DNA from: Ga0077555 sp031406575
GTDB lineage: Bacteria > Pseudomonadota > Alphaproteobacteria > Rhizobiales > Hyphomicrobiaceae
Length of the DNA: 6,408 nucleotides
Assembly (NCBI GenBank): GCA_031406575.1
Contig: JANOHP010000171.1
Location: 1-6,408, forward strand
Direction: 5' to 3'
Made by a program: the position numbers and the translations under genes. Positions 1 to 6,272 of the stretch are shown piece by piece. The notes under the pieces were generated by a model. It was not told where the DNA came from and ran no database searches. It saw only the letters and a program-made list of their open reading frames with translations. Position 1 is the first letter of the stretch; the number at the start of each line of letters is the position of its first letter.

Positions 1-2
1 AG

Positions 3-152
3 CAAGGTCAGGGTCAACAAGGGCAGCGCGGCCAACGCGGACAAGGCCAGCAAGGACAGCAGGGACAGGGCCAGCAAGGTCAAGGCCAGCAGGGACAGCG
101 CGGTCAAGGGCAGCAGCCGGGTCAAGGACAGGGCCAAGCTCAGGGTCAGCAA
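3..152 (+). repeat. Gln/Gly-rich low-complexity coding repeat
   Basis: About 50 codons read as irregular GQ, GQQ and GQRG units. At DNA level these are degenerate short repeats built from cag/caa and ggn codons; for example ggccagcaagg occurs at 45-55 and 69-79. The frame stays open and continues into the conserved C-terminal part, so this is part of the protein and not separate repeat DNA. The tract reaches the left edge of the window, so its full length is unknown. Mixed synonymous codons show it is not a freshly expanded perfect microsatellite. Confidence 0.85.
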
Positions 153-614
153 CCCGGCCTGGGCGACCGGCAGAGTCAGCTGCGCAATCGGCTCGGCCAA
201 CTCCGCCAGGGCATGGGCCAACTTGGCATGCAGGCGCCGCAGCAACTCGAAGGCGCCGAGCGATCGATGGAGCAGGCCGAAGACGCGCTGCGTCGCGGCG
301 ATCTCGACGGTGCGGCCCGCGCCGAGCAGCAGGCCCTCGAACAACTTCGCCAAGGCGCGCAGGCCATGGCCAATCAGATGATGCGCCAGTTCGGCCAGCA
401 AGGACCCGGACCCAGCGGCAATGCGCCCCTCGATCCTCTGGGTCGGCCACAACGCAGTGAAGGCCCTGACTTCGGCACGTCGGTGAAGATCCCCGACGAG
501 ATCGACGTACAGCGCACGCGCGAAATTCTGGAGGAACTGCGGCGCCGGTTCGGCGAGCCCACGCGGCCCTCCCTCGAGCTCGACTACATCGATCGCCTGC
601 TGCGCCGGTTCTGA
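3..614 (+). CDS. DUF4175 / TIGR02302-like protein, C-terminal part (5' end outside window)
   Basis: An open frame runs from the first bases of the window to a TGA at 612-614, giving 203 residues of a larger protein whose start lies upstream. Visible residues 1-51 are almost only Gln and Gly with a few Arg, Ala and Pro, so this part is probably disordered. Residues 52-130 are Gln/Glu/Arg/Ala-rich and likely helical or coiled-coil (for example QLEGAERSMEQAEDALRR). The end, around residues 155-203, is a conserved tail including VKIPDEIDVQRTREILEEL and LELDYIDRLLRRF. I recognise this tail, from memory, as typical of the alphaproteobacterial TIGR02302/DUF4175 family. Those proteins are usually over 800 residues with N-terminal membrane helices, none of which is visible here. 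Molecular function is unknown. The next gene is convergent, so this appears to be the last gene of its transcript. Coding status is near certain; the family call is strong but unsearched. Confidence 0.85.
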   Translation, partial: QGQGQQGQRGQRGQGQQGQQGQGQQGQGQQGQRGQGQQPGQGQGQAQGQQPGLGDRQSQLRNRLGQLRQGMGQLGMQAPQQLEGAERSMEQAEDALRRGDLDGAARAEQQALEQLRQGAQAMANQMMRQFGQQGPGPSGNAPLDPLGRPQRSEGPDFGTSVKIPDEIDVQRTREILEELRRRFGEPTRPSLELDYIDRLLRRF

Positions 615-657
615 GGCGGGCTGCGCTGACGGGACAAGACGGAAGTGGTCACAGAGC

Positions 658-681
658 GCGGGGAGCCGACGCCCTCCTCGC
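658..681 (+). terminator. Possible terminator stem-loop after the DUF4175-like gene
   Basis: Bases 658-665 can pair with 674-681 in an 8-bp GC-rich stem with one G-T wobble and an 8-base loop. It lies 44 bases after the TGA at 612-614, in the gap between two converging genes. No run of T follows on either strand, so it is not a textbook intrinsic terminator; Rho-dependent ending or chance pairing is equally possible. The wobble pairs only in the plus-strand transcript, which is why that strand is given. Confidence 0.28.
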
Positions 682-686
682 ACGAC

Positions 687-716
687 CCACTCACCATCTC
701 ACCACTCACCATCCCA
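687..716. repeat. 2 x 15-bp tandem direct repeat in convergent gap
   Basis: The unit CCACTCACCATCTCA (687-701) is followed directly by CCACTCACCATCCCA (702-716); the two differ at one base. On the other strand it reads as a TGGTGAGTGG-type motif. It lies outside both coding regions, 45 bases before the stop of the oxidoreductase gene. No function is evident. It may be simple-sequence duplication or a fragment of a dispersed intergenic repeat. Confidence 0.8.
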
Positions 717-760
717 CCCGCACCCCTTGTCGAGGTCTGCCGCGCGGTCCGTACCATCCG

Positions 761-2377
761 TCACACCCCCGCGGCATCCTCCAGCGTCATCGCCGCGCAT
801 TTCTCCCCGATCATGATCGACGGCGCGTTGGTGTTGCCGCCGACGACTTGCGGCATGATCGAGGCATCGGCAACGCGCAGACCCTTGATGCCGTGCACCC
901 GCAAGCGCGGATCGACCACCGCATCCGGCCCCGTGCCCATGCGGCAGGTGCCGACCGGATGCAAGTTCGAGACGCCGCGATTGCGCAAGTCCTCGATCAT
1001 GGCGTCGTCGCTCTCGATCCCTGGGCCCGGCTGCATTTCCTCCGCCACGTAAGGCCGAAGTGCGGGCTGCTCCGCGATTTTGCGGGCGAGGCGCATACCG
1101 TGCAGCATGGCGTCGATGTCGTAACCCGTTTCGAGAAACTTGAACTCGATCTTGGGTGCGGCCAGTGGATCGGGGCTTTTCAAGCTCAACCGTCCCCGTC
1201 CTTCGGGCCGCAGGTGCACCGGCGAAATCGTGAAGCCCGGCCACTTGTGCGCATTGATGCCGTTGCGGTCGCGGCTTTCGATTGACCACAGGAAGATGTT
1301 CATCTGCAAGTCGGGCCGGTCGAAGCGCGGATCGGAGCGCACGAGAATGCCAGCCAGCGTGCTGATCCCCGACAGAGGTCCCGTGCGGCCCAGCATGTAT
1401 TGGATGCCGGCCGCCACCTTGCGGACCGGCGACTGGGCGAGATCGTTGAGCGTCCCGGATTTGGTGGAGCGCCACGACACGTAGGAATTGAAGTGATCGT
1501 GCAGGTTGGCGCCCACCGGCTCCAATGCGCGCACGACGGGAATGCCCATCTCCTGCAGGTGTGCTCCGGGACCGATCCCCGACAACATCAATAGTTGCGG
1601 CGACCCATAGACACCACCCGACACGATCACCTCGCTGCGCGCCCGCGCGGTGTGCGGGCCCTGCGGAGTGTGATACTCGACGCCGACTGCACGGCCCTCC
1701 TCGACGAGAATGCGGGTGGCATGGGCGTTGGGCGTCACGACGAGGTTCTTGCGGCCGCGTGCGGGTTTCAAGTACGCCTTCGCCGAACTCCACCGCTGGC
1801 CGTTGCCGACAGTGGCTTGGTAATACCCGACACCGTCCTGCGTCGCGCCGTTGAAGTCGCGATTGCGCGGCACGCCCGCCTGCACCGCCGCTTCCATGAT
1901 CGCGTCGATGATCTCGCTCTTGAAGCGGCTGTCGCTGACGTGGAGCGGGCCACCAGAGCCGTGGAATTCATCGGCGCCGCGCTCATTGTGTTCCGCCTTG
2001 CGAAAGTAGGGCAGTACGCTCGCGTAATCCCAGCCCTCGCAGCCACGCTGGCGCCAGCCGTCGTAGTCGGCGGCCGTACCGCGCATGTAGACCATGCCGT
2101 TGAGCGAGCTGGTGCCGCCCAGCATTTTGCCGCGCGGCTGATAAGACGTGCGCCCGTTGAGACCCGCCACGGGTTCACTCTCGAACTTCCAGTTGTAGAC
2201 ATCGTGCGTGTAGAGCTTGTGATAGCCGATCGGGATATGAATCCACGGGTAGCGATCTCGCCGTCCCGCTTCGAGCAGCAACACGCTATAGCGGCCCGAC
2301 TCGGACAACCGCCCCGCCACCGCGCAGCCCGCCGACCCCGCTCCTGTCACGATGTAATCGAACGTGCCCTCGTCCAT
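761..2377 (-). CDS. GMC-family FAD-dependent oxidoreductase (choline/alcohol dehydrogenase-like)
   Basis: The 538-residue product is of normal length for bacterial GMC flavoenzymes (COG2303, BetA-like), which oxidise an alcohol to an aldehyde or acid using FAD. Residues 6-36 form the FAD-binding Rossmann start, with G12-x-G14-x-x-G17 and E36 at the end of the second strand. RGKMLGGTSSLNG (82-94) matches GMC signature 1, and GGVYGSPQLLMLSGIGP (254-270) matches signature 2. The active-site pair is H473 in NLHPVGTCRMG and N517 in GGNTNAPSIMIGE. Their 44-residue spacing equals that of H466/N510 in choline oxidase. There is no signal peptide, so it is probably cytoplasmic. The frame stays open 66 codons further upstream, but ATG 2377 is preferred: it directly precedes the Rossmann fold and has GGGGGA 4 bases upstream. 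The substrate cannot be read from sequence; betA is not assigned because no betaine genes are nearby. Confidence 0.93.
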   Translation of the reverse strand: MDEGTFDYIVTGAGSAGCAVAGRLSESGRYSVLLLEAGRRDRYPWIHIPIGYHKLYTHDVYNWKFESEPVAGLNGRTSYQPRGKMLGGTSSLNGMVYMRGTAADYDGWRQRGCEGWDYASVLPYFRKAEHNERGADEFHGSGGPLHVSDSRFKSEIIDAIMEAAVQAGVPRNRDFNGATQDGVGYYQATVGNGQRWSSAKAYLKPARGRKNLVVTPNAHATRILVEEGRAVGVEYHTPQGPHTARARSEVIVSGGVYGSPQLLMLSGIGPGAHLQEMGIPVVRALEPVGANLHDHFNSYVSWRSTKSGTLNDLAQSPVRKVAAGIQYMLGRTGPLSGISTLAGILVRSDPRFDRPDLQMNIFLWSIESRDRNGINAHKWPGFTISPVHLRPEGRGRLSLKSPDPLAAPKIEFKFLETGYDIDAMLHGMRLARKIAEQPALRPYVAEEMQPGPGIESDDAMIEDLRNRGVSNLHPVGTCRMGTGPDAVVDPRLRVHGIKGLRVADASIMPQVVGGNTNAPSIMIGEKCAAMTLEDAAGV

Positions 2378-2524
2378 GGCGTCCCCCGATGTGCCGGCTG
2401 CCCGTGCGAATCCGTGAGATCGCCGCGCCCTCGTCGGATTAGGATGCACGCACCGCAGGATCGACTCAACACCCTTGGCCGCACCGCCTTGCGACCGCGC
2501 GACAACTATCCAGGAGCAGGACCC
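2378..2524. promoter_or_regulatory. Divergent promoter region between GMC oxidoreductase and GNAT genes
   Basis: These 147 bp separate two genes transcribed away from each other, so both promoters should lie here unless they start inside the neighbouring gene. For the oxidoreductase, a weak minus-strand candidate is TTGAGT (2464-2469), 17 bp, then CATCCT (2441-2446); only the -35 is good. For the GNAT gene I see no convincing -35/-10 pair, but AGGAG at 2512-2516 sits 8 bases before its ATG. I found no clear inverted repeat that would mark an operator. Confidence 0.35.
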
Positions 2525-2974
2525 ATGCCGCACCCCATCATCATCCGGCCCGTCGAGCGCCGCGATTTCGATCAATGGCTGCCATTATGGACCGGCTACA
2601 ACACGTTCTACGAGCGCGTTGCGTCCCCCGAAGTGACGGCATCGACCTGGGGCCGGTTCTTCGATCACTATGAGCCCGTGCACTGTTTCGTGGCGGACTC
2701 CGACGGCCGGTTGGCGGGCCTCGTGCACTACATCTTCCACCGCAACACCTCGACGATCGGGCCGGTGTGTTATCTCCAGGACCTCTTTACCAGCAGCGAC
2801 AGCCGGGGCCAGGGTGTGGGGCGCAAACTGATCGAAGCGGTGTACGCGGCGGCGGCCGATGCAGGCTCACCGCGTGTCTATTGGCTCACGCACGAAACCA
2901 ACCAGACGGCCATGCTCCTGTATGACCGGATCGCGGAGAAGCCGGGCTTCCTGCAATATCGCAAAATCATCTGA
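2525..2974 (+). CDS. GNAT-family N-acetyltransferase
   Basis: The 149-residue product has the usual length of a single-domain GNAT enzyme, which moves an acetyl group from acetyl-CoA to an amine. Strand beta-1 is IIIRPVERRDFD near the N-terminus. Motif A is LQDLFTSSDSRGQGVGRKLIEAV (84-106), containing the pyrophosphate-binding loop R94-G-Q-G-V-G99. Motif B is ETNQTAMLLYDR (124-135), with Y133 at the place of the usual general-acid tyrosine, followed by GFLQYRK. From memory, the layout (LWTGYNTFYER near the start, CYLQDLF before motif A) resembles the Hpa2/Hpa3-like COG0454 group; the acceptor is not predictable. ATG 2525 is chosen because AGGAG lies 8 bases upstream and the fold starts at once. 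The much longer open frame reaching back to 1595 is antisense to the oxidoreductase and is not coding. The gene stands alone, divergent from the oxidoreductase and convergent with the MBL gene. Confidence 0.9.
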   Translation: MPHPIIIRPVERRDFDQWLPLWTGYNTFYERVASPEVTASTWGRFFDHYEPVHCFVADSDGRLAGLVHYIFHRNTSTIGPVCYLQDLFTSSDSRGQGVGRKLIEAVYAAAADAGSPRVYWLTHETNQTAMLLYDRIAEKPGFLQYRKII

Positions 2975-2982
2975 TGCGGAGC

Positions 2983-3002
2983 GGCGCGCGCCTGTGTGCG
3001 CC
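2983..3002. terminator. GC-rich stem-loop between convergent stops, possible bidirectional terminator
   Basis: GGCGCGCG (2983-2990) pairs with TGTGCGCC (2995-3002) as an 8-bp stem with two G-T wobbles and a CCTG loop. It fills most of the 28-bp gap between the GNAT stop (2972-2974) and the MBL stop (3003-3005). Bases 2983-2992 alone also form the perfect palindrome GGCGCGCGCC. Position favours a terminator for one or both genes, but there is no adjacent T-run on either strand, so the call is tentative. Confidence 0.35.
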
Positions 3003-3812
3003 TCACCACTTGGGCGGCAGATCGAGACGCAGGATGCGCCCTTCCGTGCCCTTCTTCGCTGCCGGATAGGCGGTCGTGACGCGGGCGTCGTGGCCGGGGA
3101 TGAGCAGATCGCGCGAGCCCGCGAGGCGGTTGATCTCGCGGTAGCCTTCGAGCATGGCCGGTAAATCGTAGAAGATGGCGAAGGGCCGCTCCTCGTCGGT
3201 CTCGTCGTAGACGTGTACCGCATCGGACGCGAGCACCACCCAGCCCCGCTTCGTGTGCACGCGCAGGATTGCCTGGCCGCGCGCATGCCCCCCGATCAAA
3301 ATGAACTCGAGACCGGGCGCCAGCTCGACATCGCCGTCGTGGAAGACCATGCGGCCTTCGTAGACGAGATCGATCAACTGCTTGATGTCGTCGGGATGGT
3401 AGGCGAGGCGAAACGACTTGTGCGTCATGTCGCGACCCGTGACGTGGATCATCTCCTCGTCCTGGATGTGGAAGCGCGCCCGCTTGTAGTCGCCGAGCGT
3501 GCCGACGTGGTCGAAGTGCGCGTGCGTCAAGATCACATCGCTGGCGTTGGCCGCATCGATGCCGAGTTCCTCCAGCGCCTCGCTCGGCCGGCACAGGAAG
3601 TCATAGTCGCGGCCCATGCGGGTCGCTTCCGCCGCCGTCATGCCGGTGTCGACAATCCACGTCTTGCCGCCGCCCTTGAGCGCGTAGGTGAAGAAGTGCA
3701 GGCCTGGAATCATTTTGCCGTGTTCGCCACCCAGGAACATGTGCCCTTCCGAGCGCAAGTCCTGCTTGGCGTAGCGAATGGCATAAATTTCATAGCTCGG
3801 CAGATCGGCCAT
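3003..3812 (-). CDS. MBL-fold metallo-hydrolase, 'N-acyl homoserine lactonase family'
   Basis: The 269-residue product is a dinuclear-metal hydrolase of the metallo-beta-lactamase fold. Metal ligands are H97-x-H99-x-D101-H102 in THAHFDH, H176 in GGHARGQ, D197 in ASDAVHVYD and H241 in IPGHD; all are present, so it should be active. The start YEIYAIRYAKQDLRSEG and the later YDLPAMLEGYR are typical, from memory, of what is annotated as the AHL lactonase family (AiiA/AttM-like). Known members open lactone rings such as quorum-sensing acyl-homoserine lactones. However, the AiiA Tyr194 position (three residues after the bridging Asp) is H200 here, so the substrate may differ. No signal peptide is visible, suggesting a cytoplasmic enzyme. 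ATG 3812 is chosen over a 38-codon upstream extension because family homology starts there and GGAG lies 6 bases before it. The upstream gap suggests its own promoter. Confidence 0.9.
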   Translation of the reverse strand: MADLPSYEIYAIRYAKQDLRSEGHMFLGGEHGKMIPGLHFFTYALKGGGKTWIVDTGMTAAEATRMGRDYDFLCRPSEALEELGIDAANASDVILTHAHFDHVGTLGDYKRARFHIQDEEMIHVTGRDMTHKSFRLAYHPDDIKQLIDLVYEGRMVFHDGDVELAPGLEFILIGGHARGQAILRVHTKRGWVVLASDAVHVYDETDEERPFAIFYDLPAMLEGYREINRLAGSRDLLIPGHDARVTTAYPAAKKGTEGRILRLDLPPKW

Positions 3813-4148
3813 GGGAGGCTCCGGGTGGCTCGGGTGTGCAGTGGGATCGGTTGCCGACGAGACTACACGCTCTGAGCCCGCGAACAATGCACTCGATGGT
3901 CCTGGCTTCAAGGGCGCCCAGCGCAATTCAGGTCTTTCGTCGTCCCGTGGGGCGCGCGGTTATTTGCAAACGAATTCAACGTTATGCTTGTGGATGTGGG
4001 CACCCACGATACCTCGAAACAGGATGTTCGGCTTTGCGGCAACGTGCCGTGGGCCCCCGCCTGCTGGGCGGTGACATTGAGGGAGCTGGCGCCGTCAACG
4101 GAGTTTCCCTGCAAGGCGTCCCTGGCGTCCGTAAGGGGTGCAGAAGCG
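3813..4148. other. 336-bp gap between MBL gene and pbpC, no supported gene
   Basis: This gap lies upstream of the MBL gene and downstream of pbpC, both on the minus strand. It contains a short AT-rich island (about 3959-3990) that stands out from its high-GC surroundings. It also has two small hairpins: CGGCA/TGCCG at 4037-4041/4045-4049 and CCGCC/GGCGG at 4057-4061/4067-4071. A 9-bp-period direct repeat of GGCGTCC lies at about 4115-4130. Neither hairpin has a following T-run, so no intrinsic terminator for pbpC is evident. Short open frames here lack ribosome binding sites and protein-like composition. A small RNA or an unrecognised short gene cannot be excluded. Confidence 0.6.
3860..3887 (-). 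promoter_or_regulatory. Candidate promoter for the MBL hydrolase gene
   Basis: On the minus strand, TTGTTC (3882-3887) and TAGTCT (3860-3865) are separated by 16 bp. Each matches the sigma-70 consensus at three of six bases, including the TTG of the -35 and the first, second and last bases of the -10. Transcription would start roughly 40-45 bases before ATG 3812. This is weak by sequence alone and is listed because a promoter is expected in this gap. Confidence 0.28.
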
Positions 4149-6254
4149 CTATTTCAGCCGCACTTCCACCCGATCGGTGCGGCCCTTGGCGTCGATCACG
4201 GAAATGCGCGCAAAGCCCCGGCCGGCGGGCTGCCACTGGGCATCGCGGCGCGTGGGATCGGTTTCCAGAGGCGTACCGTCGATGATCCAGGTCAGGGGCA
4301 GGGCGCCGCCCTCGGCTTTGAGGATGATCTGGTCCGGATCGCTTGAGGTGGTTTCGATCTGGGATTTGTCCGGCGGAAAGGCGATGGCGACCGCAGGCTC
4401 GAGCCAGGGACCATCTGTCGTGGCATCGGCAGCGCCGGGGTCTTGGAAACGGCGCAAAGGGGGCGGTAGCGCGCCTGTGGCCGCGCGCACGACGCCGGCA
4501 GGCGCCCCCGCAAAGGGCGTGGGCCGGTCGGCAAGGCGGGCCATGGCATCGAACAGAATAGGCGCGGCGGCCGAGCGTCCGGTGAGACCCGGTGTGGCGG
4601 TCGCATCGGGGCGCCCCACCCACACGGCCACGGTAACACGGCCGTCGTAGCCGATCGCCCAGGCGTCGCGATAGCCGTAGGAGGTGCCGGTCTTGTAAGC
4701 GAAGCCGCCGCGCTTGGCGTTGGCCGGTGGCGGTGCGCCCTTCAGGATATCGGTGACGTACCAGGCCGCCGTCGGGCTGAGCAGCCGAGGTGCTGCGTCC
4801 ACACGACCGCGCGGTCGAGGCGCATCGCGGCGATGTTCGAGGCGGATGGTTTCACCGCCCCGCGCAAGGGTTGCGTAGAGTACGGCGAGATCGACGAGCC
4901 GCAGGCCGATGCCACCGAGCGCGATGGCGATCGTCGGCTCGGTGCCGGGGGGCAGCGTTGCCTGCAGGCGAATGCGGCGCAGGCGGCCGACGAGGCGGGC
5001 GGGGCCGACCGCAGAGAGCACCTTGACGGCGGGAATGTTCAGCGACTGGGTCAACGCCTCGCGGATGGTGACGGTGCCGTGGAACTCCTCGTCGAAGTTT
5101 TTGGGCGCCCAAGTGCCGAACCGCGTCGGCTGATCCTCGATCAGCGTTTCAGGGTGGGCCAAGCCCTGCTCGAACGCGAGACCGTAGATCACTGGCTTCA
5201 AGGTGGAGCCCGGCGAGCGCACGGCATCCGTCATGTCGATGGCGCCCAGGCGCGAGGCGTCGTGATAATCGGCCGATCCGACGTGGGCCAGAATTTCGCC
5301 CGTGCGGTGATCGACGGCGAGCAGGGCGACCGACACCTTGGGGCCGAGCGCCTGGGCCTGCTCGCGGGCAAGCGTTTCCAGGCGTGCCTGCACGTCGCGG
5401 TCGAGCGTCAACCGATGCACGGTGCGGCGGGGATCGAGGCGCACCTCGTCTTCGCTCACATGCGGCGCCAGCAAGGGGAAGGCGCGGCGCGCGCGGGGAA
5501 CGGGTTCGCGTTTGGCGTCGGAGGCCTCTTCCGCATTGATCACGCCTGCGCCCTGCATCCGGTCGAGAACCCGGTCCCGCGCGCGATGGGCGGCGTCCCC
5601 ATAGCGATCAGGCCGGCGCGACTTCGGCGCTTGCGGCAGCGCCACGAGAAGGGCGGCTTCCGCGATCGAGAGACGCTTGGGTTCTTTGCCGAAGTAGGCC
5701 AGAGACGCGGCGCGCACGCCTTCGATGTTGCCGCCGAAGGGGGCGAGCCGCAGGTAGAGACACAGGATGCCGGTTTTATCCAGGCGGCGTTCCAGCGCCA
5801 CGGCGCGCACCATCTGGCGCACTTTGCCGAGCGCTGAGAGCGGATGCTCGCCGTCGAGCAGGCGGGCCGTCTGCATGGTCAACGTCGAGGCGCCCGAGAC
5901 GATGCGTCCGTTGCGCACGAATTGCTGCGCCGCGCGCCCGACCGCGAGTGGATCGACGCCGGGATGGCTTTGGAACCGCTTGTCCTCGAAAGCCGTGAGC
6001 ATCGCCACGTAACGCGCATCGACGTCGCCGGGCTCGACCGGCAGCCGCCAGCGGTCATCGGCCGTGGTGAAGGCGCGCAGCAACCGGTCGTGGCGATCGA
6101 CGACGGTGATGGAGACCTCTTCGGCGCGGGCAAGCTGGCCGTCGAGATCGTGCACGGCGCGCCCCACGAAATAGCTTGCAGCCACGACCAGGGCGAGCCC
6201 CACCGCGACGGCGATGCGCCGTTTCGATCGCACTGGGGTTTTGACCGCGCGCAT
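4149..6254 (-). CDS. pbpC: Penicillin-binding protein 1C, bifunctional peptidoglycan synthase
   Basis: The 701-residue class A PBP polymerises lipid II with its GT51 domain and carries a transpeptidase domain, acting in the periplasm from an inner-membrane anchor. Residues 13-30 form the membrane segment after a basic start. GT51 motifs are FEDKRFQSHPG (catalytic E90), GASTLTMQ (121-128), KVRQMVRAVALE (144-155) and ILCLYLRLAPFGG (163-175). Transpeptidase motifs are S350-T-L-K353, S404-L-N406 and K521-T-G523, followed by TSYGYRDAWAIG, a stretch shared with E. coli PBP1C. Residues about 623-699 fit the C-terminal BiPBP_C domain. E. coli PBP1C is about 770 residues, so the linker is shorter here. 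Glu is replaced by Gln in motif III and the motif IV Asn by Arg. ATG 6254 is preferred because AGGGG and GGGTGG lie just upstream; the alternative GTG 6272 has no such site. It follows the macroglobulin gene by 14 bp, implying one operon. The stop is TAG. Confidence 0.95.
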   Translation of the reverse strand: MRAVKTPVRSKRRIAVAVGLALVVAASYFVGRAVHDLDGQLARAEEVSITVVDRHDRLLRAFTTADDRWRLPVEPGDVDARYVAMLTAFEDKRFQSHPGVDPLAVGRAAQQFVRNGRIVSGASTLTMQTARLLDGEHPLSALGKVRQMVRAVALERRLDKTGILCLYLRLAPFGGNIEGVRAASLAYFGKEPKRLSIAEAALLVALPQAPKSRRPDRYGDAAHRARDRVLDRMQGAGVINAEEASDAKREPVPRARRAFPLLAPHVSEDEVRLDPRRTVHRLTLDRDVQARLETLAREQAQALGPKVSVALLAVDHRTGEILAHVGSADYHDASRLGAIDMTDAVRSPGSTLKPVIYGLAFEQGLAHPETLIEDQPTRFGTWAPKNFDEEFHGTVTIREALTQSLNIPAVKVLSAVGPARLVGRLRRIRLQATLPPGTEPTIAIALGGIGLRLVDLAVLYATLARGGETIRLEHRRDAPRPRGRVDAAPRLLSPTAAWYVTDILKGAPPPANAKRGGFAYKTGTSYGYRDAWAIGYDGRVTVAVWVGRPDATATPGLTGRSAAAPILFDAMARLADRPTPFAGAPAGVVRAATGALPPPLRRFQDPGAADATTDGPWLEPAVAIAFPPDKSQIETTSSDPDQIILKAEGGALPLTWIIDGTPLETDPTRRDAQWQPAGRGFARISVIDAKGRTDRVEVRLK

Positions 6255-6272
6255 GGCAACGCCACCCCTCAC
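6255..6272 (-). promoter_or_regulatory. Ribosome binding site and alternative start of pbpC overlapping the upstream stop
   Basis: Read on the minus strand, the macroglobulin stop TGA (6271-6269) is embedded in GTGAGGGG. GTG at 6272-6270 would be an in-frame pbpC start with a 4-base GTGA overlap, adding six residues (MRGGVA). AGGGG (6269-6265) and the nearby GGGTGG (6267-6262) lie 10 and 7 bases before ATG 6254. Either choice puts the pbpC initiation signal across the stop of the preceding gene, consistent with translational coupling. Confidence 0.55.

Noticed and set aside
3..152. CRISPR-like or non-coding repeat array at the left edge
   Set aside because: The repeats are degenerate, lack unique spacers and keep an open frame that continues into a conserved protein tail.
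699..1793. Long minus-strand open frame of 364 codons inside the oxidoreductase gene
   Set aside because: It overlaps the GMC gene in another frame, is rich in Arg, Gly and Pro as expected for a high-GC shadow, and shows no family motif.
1595..2524. Upstream part of the 459-codon plus-strand frame ending in the GNAT gene
   Set aside because: It is antisense to the GMC gene with no recognisable domain. The GNAT fold and a good ribosome binding site begin at ATG 2525.
2378..2575. 66-codon N-terminal extension of the GMC oxidoreductase
   Set aside because: It crosses the intergenic region and the start of the GNAT gene and has no domain or targeting signal. ATG 2377 with GGGGGA upstream directly precedes the FAD motif.
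3813..3926. 38-codon N-terminal extension of the MBL hydrolase
   Set aside because: It does not resemble a signal peptide or family sequence. ATG 3812 with GGAG upstream starts at the conserved YEIYAIRYAKQD region.
4037..4071. Two small hairpins as an intrinsic terminator for pbpC
   Set aside because: The stems are only 5 bp, no T-run follows on the minus strand, and they lie 80-110 bp past the stop codon.
3908..4114. 68-codon minus-strand frame in the 336-bp gap
   Set aside because: It would start at TTG, has no ribosome binding site, and its composition suggests no domain, signal or membrane segment. A real small gene is not excluded but is not supported.
3984..4346. 120-codon plus-strand frame running from the gap into pbpC
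   Set aside because: No ribosome binding site precedes its ATG and over half of it is antisense to the end of pbpC.
4833..5837. 334-codon plus-strand open frame opposite pbpC
   Set aside because: It lies wholly antisense to a gene with intact GT51 and transpeptidase motifs, and its Gly/Arg/Ala/Val-rich translation has no motif. This is a codon-bias shadow.
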